Source: Lamellibrachia columna (taxonomy: Eukaryota > Annelida > Polychaeta > Sabellida > Siboglinidae). Taken from it: 64,000 nt of DNA. Both the position numbers and the translations under genes were made by a program. The notes under the pieces were generated by a model. It saw nothing but the letters and a program-made list of their open reading frames with translations. It was not told the origin of the DNA and searched no databases. The stretch spans positions 38,116,278-38,180,277 of the forward strand of contig OY759267.1 in assembly GCA_963662155.1 (NCBI GenBank), written 5' to 3'. Shown in pieces: positions 47,759-59,700 of the stretch (its first letter is position 1; each line of letters opens with the position of its first letter).

Positions 47759-50700
47759 TTACTGAATGACATGCCAATCTGAATCACACAACTTGTTCCC
47801 TGTAGATCCTTCTGGGTCCCCTTTCAGTGAAGGACTCGCGTCACTAGTGTCACCTGACGCCACAGATGACATACATTTTGAAAGCACTTTATCCAGCCTC
47901 TTGATGAAAGTGTCAACGTCATTCCGTGTCATGCCAACAGCTGCCGCAGCCGTCAGATAGTTACATGGGTACACACTAGAGTGTGCTCCAAATCCTCGGA
48001 ATGTGTAGTTGCATACTTCCTTGATCTCACCCTGGGCTACAACCCTGTAACAGCAAAGCATTCGGGACGGACCCTGTTGACATCCAAAATGATTTTCAAC
48101 ATTCCAGTGACAATTTTCATATGAAAAATTTAATATAGAAAATGTTACCTAAAACTCCCACTCCAGTCAAAAATAATTTAGTAATGTCCAATGATTTTGT
48201 CAAAACTAAATAACACATTTGCACAAACGAGCTAGCATGTCAAAGTAGATACTAGAGCTAGCATGTCATAGTGAATACTAGGTAGGTTTGATCTTTCATG
48301 AAATGATTCTAAAATGCGGAAAAAAAAATTAATTGAGGATGGACCTTTAACAATAAATCTGATCATATATACTGCCCAATTAATGAGTGACAGCTGAAGT
48401 ATGAACACATGTTCAGACGAGATGTTCATATTGTAAAGCATTATTACTGACAACTACCATGGTGCCAAGTGCACCCATTTCTATGCAGACTTTGGCCTCA
48501 CCTTGTTCCTGAGACAAATCTGGTGAAGAGCATCGCCCCAAGTTCTGTGGCACTCCTGGGGGACAACCAACTCAACGACACTGCTGCAGTTGAAGAAACA
48601 ACAGTGTCACATGACTGACATCACATGACTAACTATGTCACATGCAGGAAATTGGTGCCTTTCCAGAGGTCCAAAACCAGCAAGTTCTGGCTCGGGCCAC
48701 CATCTTTTAAAAAATGCCAGTCATCCAGCATATCACTCGGCAATATGCAGTCAACTCAACTTTTGTGGAATTACAGCCTAGGGCCTAGTTGGATGAAATT
48801 AAATGTAAGATCTTTTTAAGATCTTACTTTGAAATTTTCTATTTTTAAGACCTTTTCAAGGTCATAAAAATACAAGATTCAATTTTAAAGATTCTAGCAC
48901 CAAACCAATAATTTGTGTCTGCAGTAGCGCCACCTACCCCCTAATGATGCCTAGTCCCCAGTGGCTCCACCTACCTATTGATATGTTGTTGTGCGGCGTC
49001 TCTAGCACTCGCTCTCCGTGACGTTGAGCAACTTCACTGAGTGCTGTCTTCATATACGTGTACATCTGCTTGCGTTCAGCGAGCAATTTCTGGTATCCAT
49101 GGAGACCAAGGGACAGAAGGGTGATGAAGAGGTCAAGTGTGGGGCCTGAAGATGCTCGCCCTGAGATGACAAGGTCAAGTCTTAAATTACAAGGTCACAT
49201 CCAAAAGAGGTTCTGAAGAGATAATGGGAAACATTGAAGTTCCAAGAACCCAATTAATAACTCCAACAGACAGTATTATCCCAACAAAAAATTTTCAAGG
49301 TATCAACATTTCTAAACCACTGATTTTGGAAACTGCCGTCGAATTTTATAATATGGTATTCATACCCCACAAGAGTTGTACCCGGTAGTTGCATTTACCC
49401 ATAGCACTACACTACAAAAAACAAAAGATCACAGAGTTGCTTGGATTTAATCTTGCGAGAATATTTTTGTTAGAATGTCATGACCAATATCAAACCCAAG
49501 TAATGAACACATGTTATTACATTGTTTATGCACGTATCATTAAGACTTTTTGACTAACACAGAAGTCGGTGTCAAATGATATGATATGCCTTGTAAACAA
49601 GACATCATAATTACTGTGTTGTATGTGTTATCTGATTCAAATTACCTGGGTACGTCTTGCTTATGGTATTCATGAGATCCACATCGAAGCCTGCAACTAT
49701 GGCGCCACCTACTGGAACGAGGAAGTTTTTGTCTGCTGACTGGACGAAGGCATCGACACGCCCAAGTCTTGCTGCCTATCAACAATCAGCATCCATATAT
49801 TAAAGTTAAATGCAAATAAACCAGAGTTTCTTATTATTGGTACACAAAAGCAGCGAGGTAAACGTGATTGTTTTTTCCCCCCAACACCTATACTGAGCCA
49901 AAATTTCAAACCGCCCGTCTCAGCATGGAACTTTGGAGTCACTTTTGATAATAATTTTAATTTTAGACAGCATATTTCACAAACTTGTCGTTGCTGCTTT
50001 TATTACATTCGTGACTTTCATCGTATTCGCCAGTATGTCTTTTGCTGTCACTAAAACTATTGCAACTGCTCTTGTAAGCAGTAGACTTGACTATTGCAGT
50101 TCCATTTATCATAACATTGCTCTCAATGACATCTTGAAACTTCAACGAGCACAAAATTGTTTGCATGGGTAGACCCGGTCTCTCGTTTCTCTCACTCAGC
50201 ACCACTTCTTAAATCATTGCATTGGTTCCCTGTCCGACATCACATTATTTTTAAGATCTGAACAATTACCTATCAAGCACTTTCATCCAAGCAACTACCA
50301 TATTTACATTCAGTACTCACTCCTGCAAGACAGCCCAGACAGTTTCAATCACATTCTAACTAATTTTTGTTCCTAGTATTAAAACAAATGTCGGAACTAG
50401 AGCTTTTTCAGTTGCTGCACCGACTCTGTGAACTCACTCCGTTAGTTAGAGTTAAGTATGTAGGAAATATAACAACGATTCGCCATAAACTAAAAACCCA
50501 CCTGCTTAAACTTGCTTATCCTCCATAGCTCCCCAACATACCAATGCAACTGTTTAGAACTGGAACTGCTTATCGATTATGAACTGCTTAAGCCCTTTTG
50601 TTTTGGTGCGCTGCCGAGCTTTGTTCTCCCAATGATTTTAGTGCAATAGAAGTATTTTATATATTGTTATTATAAAAATTGTGAGAAAATTTTTCTCTCA

Positions 50701-53700
50701 CTATTTTGTCAAGTGCCATCTATACTATAAAACGTTTGTGCATGTGCTTGTTTGTTTATTCATATATCATTCAGTTTCACATATATCAAACCGAAATTTT
50801 GTAGGCCTGTTCAGGGCCCACAGGGATGGTTTCTACATTGTTAGTTTTTTCAAAATTGCCCGGTGTGGGATTTTATTTTTAAATTCTAACTCCTGTTAAT
50901 CATTAGGGATGATTTAAAAACATTTTTATACGTAATCGTAAAGATAATAATGTCTACACTTTTGTCGCTGGATGTTTGCAGCAATTTCAGATACTTTCCA
51001 AGTTATTGTAGTTCATTTGTACTCCCATGTGAAGTGCTGACAAGGGTCAAAACCCTCCCTATACACTGCATCCACTAGTAAAATTATGCCGCCACTGGCT
51101 GTTCCATGTACCGTCCTGAATAGTGGTGCCGATGGGGGCCCTAAGAGGGAGAGGAACAGGGAGAGAGGGAGAGAGATGGAGATGGAGAGGGGGAGGGAGG
51201 GAGGGGGGGGGAGGGAGGGAGGGATTCAGAAGACTTTACCTGTTGTATACGATGCATGCATTGTGAGGACTGCACTCCGTAGGCATTGTTCACAAGATGA
51301 GGGATGTTGTGGCTTTTACAAAGAGCAGCAATGTCTTCCAGTCTGAAACATAAAAAAAAAAATTTGATGCGAACAACAAACAATCACAGCATCTCACACC
51401 AAACTTGGTAGGCAGAGCACATACAGATTAAAGAAGTGTGATTAATGAGTGTTTCATAAAGTTGTCAGACTTCCAGAAAAGCAAATTATTCTGCCATGAC
51501 ACAAAGAATTTTTATATCCTAACTCTTGTTAATTATTAGGAATGACTTTAAAATGATTGATGTGTGATACTATATGGAATTTTATTGGCTTAGCATCTTA
51601 TGCCAAAGCTGCGACGGAAAGACCGTGTCAAACGAGGGCAGGTACGTACGGCCAAGAGTGGAAGACCATCACAGAAGACAGAGGGAGACGTAGAGAGTTA
51701 ACAATAAAAGTGGAAGAAGCTACCAAGTGACGTGGACCCCCCAAGGGGAAGAAAAAGAAGATCTTACATTGATGTATTTTTCCCAAAAACATTGTTTATG
51801 CTCTTATCACAGCTCATAAGGGTGTTGCCTTAGCAGGGTATGCTATGATATTAAAACACTGTTTTGAGATCATCCTTTAGATACCTGTCAGGAGATGAAA
51901 TGACCCCTTAGTTGGTTACCTGTCGGGGACTCGAGGAGCGAAGCAGGAGGTCGTTGTCATCACACAGCAGATGTTGTCTGCTCCTAACTCAGTAATCTTA
52001 CCCTCGAGCGCCGCTACGTCTGTGCGGAGTTCATCGCCCTCGAGACAATTCTCAATGATGACCGGCTCAAACCCTGCACACACATGGATTAATATGATAT
52101 ACATTGGACAAATTACTTAAATTCAAAGGTAAAGGTATGTTCTTATATAGCGCGGTATCCGGTCCATAGGACTGCTCAAAGCGCTTTACACTTCACCCCC
52201 TGGCAGACCTGTTCATTCCAAGGCCATCTCAACTTCTTTGGGAAGTATTCAGCTACGCTGCAATTGCTGCGCGAAGGCTATTCGTTCACATATCCACCAC
52301 TGTCTGTATTGCCAGGTACTCATTTATACAGCTGAGTGAACTGTGGCAACGTGGAGCGATCAAACTTGCCAAAGGTTCGAAGCGACCGCAGTAGGATTTG
52401 AAACCGGGTTCTCTCGATTGAGAGTCCGGCCTTCTAACTGGTATGCTATCGCGCCCCACTAGGTTTAAACATGGAAGAACAATAAACAGGGATTGACGAT
52501 TATAGTCAGGATTTAGATTGGATGAAACAAAAAGGGCAGAGACAAAGAAATACAACCATTAAGCTGTGCCTTTAAATCAATTCACTTCTGTTACCAAGTG
52601 TACACTATGTTATAATTAACAGGCAATGTTCAAGATACCTTTCCTGCGAGTGCATGTAGGGTTGAAGTTGTTTCCAACCAAAATGTGTAATTTTCTTTCT
52701 TAAATGAAGTAAGCATTATTTTATGAACACGTTTCTTGTCATTCCTGTTCCCGCCACTCCTTTTACTTGACATCTAATAACATAAGTGACTAATTTCTGA
52801 CATTGGCTTCTGGCTATGTTATCTATTAAGCTGACATGAGACCCACACAAATTCAGTTAAATATTCTAGTGTGATTTAAACCAACTTCCCCGAGTCAGGA
52901 AGTGCATGTGTTGCCATTCCCACATCAACCCATTTGTTTATTCATGCAAAACATCATTGCATGCCCCACCTGCTGTGACAATCGACTTGAAACATGACTT
53001 CTGATCTATTCTTGGCCAAAGCACATATTTGGCATTTGGACGGAACTGTCGAAAGGTCAGCATGCACAAAACCAGGGTCATCCCTGTTGCCATGGGAACA
53101 ATGAGCGCAGCGGCAGCTGAAGGAACACCTGCAGTTATAAAACATCACATCGTACATCATAATACGTTAGAACAGTTTTTTATTCTGCTTTAACAAGATT
53201 TAACAAGATTGTCACACAAAGCAACAAGGTGCAAATGGCAAGTGAACAAGGAAGCCATTGGCTTTTCAAGAGGGCAACTTATTACATATCTGCTAATTTA
53301 ATTTTAACACAATCAGTAGATAATTTGTATGACTGATAGAAATGTGTGAGAGCATTTTTACCGTTACAATTATGTAATTGAACGCAGTCATGATATGAAT
53401 AATCCACCAGGTGTTAGATGTGATCTTACCCAGAAGTCTGACGGCATCCAGCACCATGGCATTGGCAAGTTTCATAAGCACACTTGAACCAGCCGCCTTT
53501 GGTTGCACAGCAGAAATGTCCCCTGATCTACCAATGCCATGACCTAATCTACAACAGTACACAATACGTATGATACGTTTACTACAATTGACAACAAAAC
53601 TTCATATTGAATGATAACTATAAGAACATATCTTGTTATAGGTAGAATACAGTAATGAAAAAGAATGATCAATTTCAAAGTTTAATATTAAACATTGTTT

Positions 53701-56139
53701 AATATTAAACTTGTAGTGTACATTTAAATTGAGCATGTGCTGTGGTCTTAAATTTGCGTTTGTAATAAATTTGGCCATCATAAATTAAATTTTAGTGTAA
53801 GTTCCTAACTAATCACAGTTTGAACACCAACTGTCATGGTCTTGTACATTTAGCCCTTGTGTCTTGGTTATCATCAGATAGACTACAGAATAGTAATAGA
53901 TAACCGACAAAAGTTTATTTTACATTTCCATTAATATTTTATCTTTGTCCAAACTATTTAAGCTGCATAAACGCAAACATCATTATTTCAAATCATCAGT
54001 AAACTTTCCCATCATCATGGCCAACATTTTGCTACTTCAAAACTTTGCAGTAAATGTAATCATGTGCTACCTTCTGTAAGAGAAGCAACATAAGCATTAA
54101 CAAGATTTAGCTGCAATGATAGTGGTCTACCTGAAGTGACGGTTCCTCACTAGTTGGGAGGCAATGCGGGCTTCCCTCTCTCCCACGCCACAGTTCCCTA
54201 GGAAGTTGTTGCTGTCCATTACTGACAGTTGTTGAATGATGTACTCTATGGTGATATCGTCCCAGCCGTCTGTCGGCCATTTCCTCTGTCACAGAAACCA
54301 TCTACTATGGGGTGTGCACACATGTTGTGTGTGGGGCATGTACAGAAATTTAAATGTTCCAGAATTTTAATCCTATTGCTGCCATCTGATGTGTAGCGAA
54401 TTACTTACTTAATATCTCTATTCAGTGGTGATTTATTATCCTCAGAAAACATCAACAAAACAGACACAATTTGCGAATGCCAAAAAAGGGTGTGGCACCC
54501 TATTTTTAAGGGGCCATAAACCCAAAACCACTTGGAGTTGAGGGTTAATATTCGGTCTGTCAACATTACTAACAAAAATGCCCATCTTCCGGACGGGATA
54601 ACTTGGTAGTTCGTGTTTACCAAATTTTAGGAAACACATTATCACAGAAATATCCACCTATGCCTTGGTACTTGCAGTCAATATCTCTGAAGATTATGAC
54701 GTAATACAGGCAGTTGTAGTAATGTGTAGTGATGTCTTGCCCTTGTATATGGTGTAACTTTGGACAATCAAAGAAAAAACACATGATGTTGTCAACAATT
54801 GTATGTAATTGTATGTAATTGTATGTAATTGTATGCACAGCGTTGCAGACAGATGTACGTAATAACTACGAATGGTAATTCGATTGTTCATAGAAAGGGT
54901 AAGTGGGGTGAATTTAAAAATGACCCGACTATGAAAGTTTGACGCCCGAGACGCAGTGTCTAGGAGTAGCATAACATTATATTAAGATAGCCATAAAGGT
55001 ATTTTTATGCATTTTTTTCATCAAAATCTGAGCCCATCCAGTTGGGACCCTTCTGCAAATCTGTTGATTTAAGATGGAATGACCCTTTGGTCAGTCCACA
55101 CGGGGATTAATACATTTTAAATGGATTAATAGCTTATGTGCACAAATTGTAGTGTATATGCAATCTTCAAAAATAGGCTAAAATGGAGTTAGCATGAATA
55201 GGTCTGCTGAGGGCAGAATGTAGCTAATATGCCATGAGCAAGGTGTGTGGCATAAAAAGAATGTTTTTATTCAACAGGTGAAACTTGTCATGCGTGGTTA
55301 CTTTCATGAGTCCAACAGCTTTGTGGCTCTGCACTGGCTCAATGGTTTGGGTTTGAGCCCCAGGCCGGCAGCCAACCCAGCAGTTTTCTAAAAATTAGGT
55401 ACAATTTGCTGACTCTTCTAGCACCTGGCATATGGGGGAAGGAAGTTGGAAGTTTGTGTCTTTCAGAAGAGACACAAAAAGCCATTGGTGCCTTCTGCCT
55501 GGTGTCTGTGCCAAGGGAAGTGAAATATCCCATACATAGGGTAAATGTGTAACCTGTTGTAGAATCACATAGTGGTGTCTATCTCCAACCCACCAATGGA
55601 GCGAATGTGTAACCTGTTGTGGACTCACATAGTGGTGTCTATCTCCAACCCACCAATGGAGCGAATGTGTAACCTGTTGTAGAATCACATAGTGGTGTCT
55701 ATCTCCAACCCACCAATGGAGCAAATGCGCCCAGCTCGACAATACTCTAGTCAATTTAATTATATGTGATTAATGCTGCATTCCAGTGCACTCGTTCGAC
55801 AACTGGGGCTCCTTTCTAAATTTCAAGTTCTCAACTGGTTGAAGTATTCATTATATAGTCACAGATTCAGAGCTGTCATGGAAGCTCATTTACTTCCTTA
55901 GTATGCCGTCTATCAGGTCCATCTCTTCATGTCTTTTGGTACTGTCTCATATTCTGTTTAGCTTTTTAGTCTGACTGTCACCGAGGCTGAGCAAAAACTA
56001 ATGTTTCCAAACTTGTTTAATTTACCTGTTCAAGTAAATGTCTAATTTTATTCTCGTGCGTGTTCCTCGCTTGCGATCCCTGCTGCACGTACGTACTTGG
56101 GATGAGTTTTTCACACAGTTTCAGACACTCTTCATTCAT
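47759..56139 (-). CDS. SEPSECS: O-phosphoseryl-tRNA(Sec) selenium transferase
   Basis: Ten exons on the minus strand: 56139-56026, 54285-54131, 53548-53430, 53128-52970, 52073-51920, 51342-51240, 49775-49646, 49160-48975, 48583-48502, 48044-47759 (TAA). Total 495 residues, close to the human 501. The PLP enzyme turns phosphoseryl-tRNA(Sec) plus selenophosphate into selenocysteinyl-tRNA(Sec). Diagnostic blocks are [84 protein letters not shown], and [19 protein letters not shown] with the PLP lysine at position 284, the human number. All phases close with GT-AG sites. The start matches the family N-terminus (YVQQGSQAR). Exon 7's acceptor lies within about 15 bp of a LINE insertion. The gene is convergent with IDUA and divergent from WDR89. 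Confidence 0.97.
49785..50675 (+). mobile_element. LINE fragment in SEPSECS intron 6
   Basis: Conceptual translation with frame breaks: [94 protein letters not shown], then a 3' UTR ending in AGTGCAATAGAAGTATTTTA. It is a 5'-truncated CR1/L2-like copy, antisense to SEPSECS. Confidence 0.87.
51143..51227. repeat. Purine-rich GGA/GA tract
   Basis: Nearly pure G and A on the plus strand (a pyrimidine tract on the SEPSECS sense strand), 13 bp past the donor of SEPSECS exon 6. Confidence 0.9.
52132..52460 (-). mobile_element. tRNA-derived SINE (family A), most complete copy
   Basis: Minus strand: tRNA-like head GGGGCGCGATAGCATACCAG with an ACCCGGTTTCAAATCC B-box-like word, body (GTTCACTCAGCTGTATAAAT; CAGCAATTGCAGCGTAGCTG), and tail GCGCTTTGAGCAGTCC ... 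CCGCGCTATATAAGAAC. It lies in SEPSECS intron 4. Confidence 0.82.
53186..53282 (-). mobile_element. CR1-like LINE 3' fragment
   Basis: Reverse complement of the 3' end at about 39365-39480: AACAAGATTTAACAAGATT, TGGCAAGTGAACAAGGAAGC, CATTGGCTT. It lies in SEPSECS intron 3. Confidence 0.8.
55325..55742 (+). mobile_element. tRNA-derived SINE (family B) with tandem 60-bp tail
   Basis: Head GGCTCAATGGTTTGGGTTTGAGCCCC, body GTGTCTTTCAGAAGAGACAC, block CTGGTGTCTGTGCCAAGGGA, then three tandem copies of a 60-bp unit (ATGTGTAACCTGTTGT, ATAGTGGTGTCTATCTCCAA, CCCACCAATGGAGC) at about 55541-55725. It lies in SEPSECS intron 1. The head element is written from two adjacent words, each under 20 bases. Confidence 0.75.
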
Positions 56140-56735
56140 TGTGGAGCACAACGCAAACGCAATTATGCTTATGTTTACGTGATCAAATCTGACAGAAGAC
56201 TTTAGACTTTGCGAGTTTATCTGCACTACAAAACAACTACACTCAGTTTCAGACACGGTGATAGTGGGTGCACGATCGATATCGCACTTATTCGTCAGCC
56301 CAGGCTGCGACAACCCGTGTCAGTAATACTGCTGACCAAATGCACTACTCAACATGGATTACGTGCAAAATGTCGAAATAAATAATAACAATACATGTAG
56401 AAATCGGCACTACGCAAGCAACACGTGTTACGTAAGTTGGGTATGGACTATCGGCATCTGTATGAGTGTTTTACCGTTTTCATTCCGCCACCTGCTGTAT
56501 ATATTCTGAACTAAATGTGTTGCGGTCTTTGGACAAATTATTATTTTTTTACTTGTGTGTGAAGTGACTCCCATATACAAAGTATTCTTAGAATACCTTT
56601 TGTTATGGGCAGCATTTAGAGCCAAATGAATTTGATATATCATGAGGCATAAGTGTGGTAATTACATGACGAGAGGGCGATAATACGGGAACATGTGGAT
56701 GTCAATTGCAAATATTATCTTTTTTTAGATATAGT
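56140..56735. promoter_or_regulatory. Putative bidirectional promoter SEPSECS/WDR89
   Basis: 596 bp separate the two divergent start codons. No TATA box is evident. Shared promoter activity is inferred from the arrangement only. Confidence 0.45.
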
Positions 56736-59700
56736 ATGTCAATAGAAACAGTAATGAGGGAACTGACCACTCTTCACCTGGCTGAGAAGTCGGCAATATC
56801 TTTGGAAAAAACAGAACCAGAGTATATTCTCCATATAGACTCCCAGCTGAGGTATGAATATGTTTGTTGCCTTTTTGAGGGGGGTTGTGGGACTCTGCCA
56901 CTTGGAGGTGGGAGGTTGGACTGCAAAATTGGTGGGAGGTGGTGTATAGGATTGACGGGAGGGAGGTTAGCCATGCAAACAGGTGGGAGATGGGACTTTG
57001 AGACCGGTCCCTGCCACTCCCCTCTCTTTTTTGTATTAACTATTGCCATTGGCATTATATAAATTGTGCGATTCACCGATTATGCCGGTTGGGTAGGTTT
57101 TTGTGGTATTAACAAATTATCTGAGCACCAAACTCTATATATACGTGTCAGTATTATTTATGTAATACTACTAGAGCTCTAGCTAACACTAATAATAGTT
57201 TAAATGTTAACATGATGCCAAACAAATGTTGGACAGTTCATTGTTTTGGGGTAAATACATGTATGCATTTAATGGAACATGATACACAAGCCACACTAAT
57301 TAACTTATTGTTTGTGGAACTAACAGGTTACACTTGTACTACTACAGGTACATATTTCAATCATATCTATGGTTACATCCATGACTTCAGCTCTGTCTCT
57401 GGCGCTGACACTCGAGTCGCTGCAACAAGCTCGGAGAACACCGTAAGAATATATACTCGCCATACTCTAGGCTACTTGGGCAGCATTTCAGGTAGGACAT
57501 GTATACAATGTTCTGAACTGCCATCTATTACTTTTTTATCCTCGTCCCACCCTATTTGGTGCATAAGGCCACTTATTAACTTCCATCATTGCTTTAGCCC
57601 ATTTTGTTTAATGTGCAATACAACAATAAATGCTCATGTATTCTGCATGCTTTTCAATGAAAATGCTAGAGGCTAAATTGGCTCAAACAGGTAACTTTTG
57701 TTTAGCCAAATCTGATGTCATGTGGTCTATGGTGCAAATGGTCACTGGAAGCTCTAGCCTAGCTTCTCCATGTTGATTATTTGCTACATCTTTCTCTTTT
57801 ACCTTGTTTTGTTATTCCCATATCTCCTAAGTGAGCAACTGATCCATCTCCATCATCTGATTTGGATATTGGTGGCATACAAGTGCAGCTGAATAGCTCT
57901 TCATTTGACATTTTCATTGGCCAGTGTATATTTAATATTCGTTGTAGGAATGTTCTTTAAAAAACATTCAATTTATTCTCATCTGTTCATGTCATTCTCC
58001 ATATTTCAGCTGTAATAATTGCAATTTTTATTCTCAACAAATGGTGGTGTACTTTGAATTCAAGGCATATTTATGATTTGTATGTTTTACCTCAAATTTC
58101 AGTGCAGTCAATAAGAATGTTATGCTGTGGTCTGTAGGTCACACTAAGACTGTCACCGGTGTCAAGTTTGCCCAATTGTCACCTCACCTTCTCTACACAT
58201 CATCACTAGATGGCACTGTTAGGTGAGCACACATTTAAATCACATGATTTCGCTTTCAACACTACTAATTAATAGATATCAAACCATATGTTATCAGATT
58301 CACCCTGCAAACACAGAAACCAGCCATGCTTTAAATAAATGAACTATCGCAATTGGTGCACTTCAGTCATCAAATCATTAAGTCAAGTTAAGATATAATT
58401 CATGTTTTAGTAGTCAAATTGACTGAAAGAATGTTTTGCCTAGCTTGAACTCAGTGTCTTCATTTCACACCACCCTAGGCAACTTTCCAGTTGCATATTC
58501 AGCAAATATCTTGGAGCCATCACATGCATGATATCACCTTGAATTCACCCTACATAACTTGAGTGCTGTGGCAAGTCTCTGTTGTCTGGAATTAATGGTA
58601 TACAGAGTCGAAACATACACAGTACAACAGCTGCTAATAACAAAATAAAAAATTAAAAAGATGCATGTGATTTTTATACCATCTTAGGTGAACTGTCTGT
58701 CATGTAATGTCAAGTTGTCAACCACCTGTGGGAATATACGTAACGAGAGTTGGCCTTAATATGTTGTGTAATGACTTGATCTGTATGGTGGCAACATGTT
58801 GCAGATGTTGGGACACAAGAGATCGTCTGAAAAAGGCAGCACAGGTGTTTACAGGGAAAGGCATGTTCCCATTTTACATGACAACCTATTGTTATTCTAT
58901 TGCATCATGCATGTGTTCACTTATCACTTTCACATAGTAACCCACAGTACATTTAATGTATAATGCAATAGTTACTGGGTTTATTTCTACCTAACATGAC
59001 CTCACTGAATAAATACCAATCTCAGTTAAACAGATTCATTTATATTAAAATAGTGTTTATTCATTCAGAAAAACTCATATTTTTCAGCCACAAACATAAA
59101 CGCTGCCTTTCACTGGCCACATCTTATTAAAAATGTTAATGTAATTCTCATTTCAGTTCCCATTTTATGACAAATAAGAAATTCATAGTTCATGATAAAT
59201 ATTCCTGTTGGCAATTCACAGTAAGACCTATTAAGCGTTCATGCCCGGGATGCCCCAATTAGCGTACAACCCCTTTTTAATGAGAAGGATCCATAATTAT
59301 TGTAATTTGACTTGTGTAAAACACCTGAAAAGTGTCACCATCTGGTGTTAAACAGTTGGCACCACTTGTTTAATATTACTCACCAATTGACACCACTAGT
59401 GTTAAAATGTTACCTAATTGTCTAGAGATACAATTTTGGTACAGTTATAAGAACAGATTCCTTGACAGTTATAAGAACAGATTCCTTGACAGTTATAAGA
59501 ACAGATTCCTTGACAGTTATAAGAACAGATTCCTTGACAGTTATAAGAACAGATTCCTTGACAGTTATAAGAACAGATTCCTTGACAGTTATAAGAACAG
59601 ATTCCTTGACAGTTATAAGAACAGATTCCTTGACAGTTATAAGAACAGATTCCTTGACAGTTTTCCATGGCCCAATTTTTTTCAAGCGTAATGTACGCTT

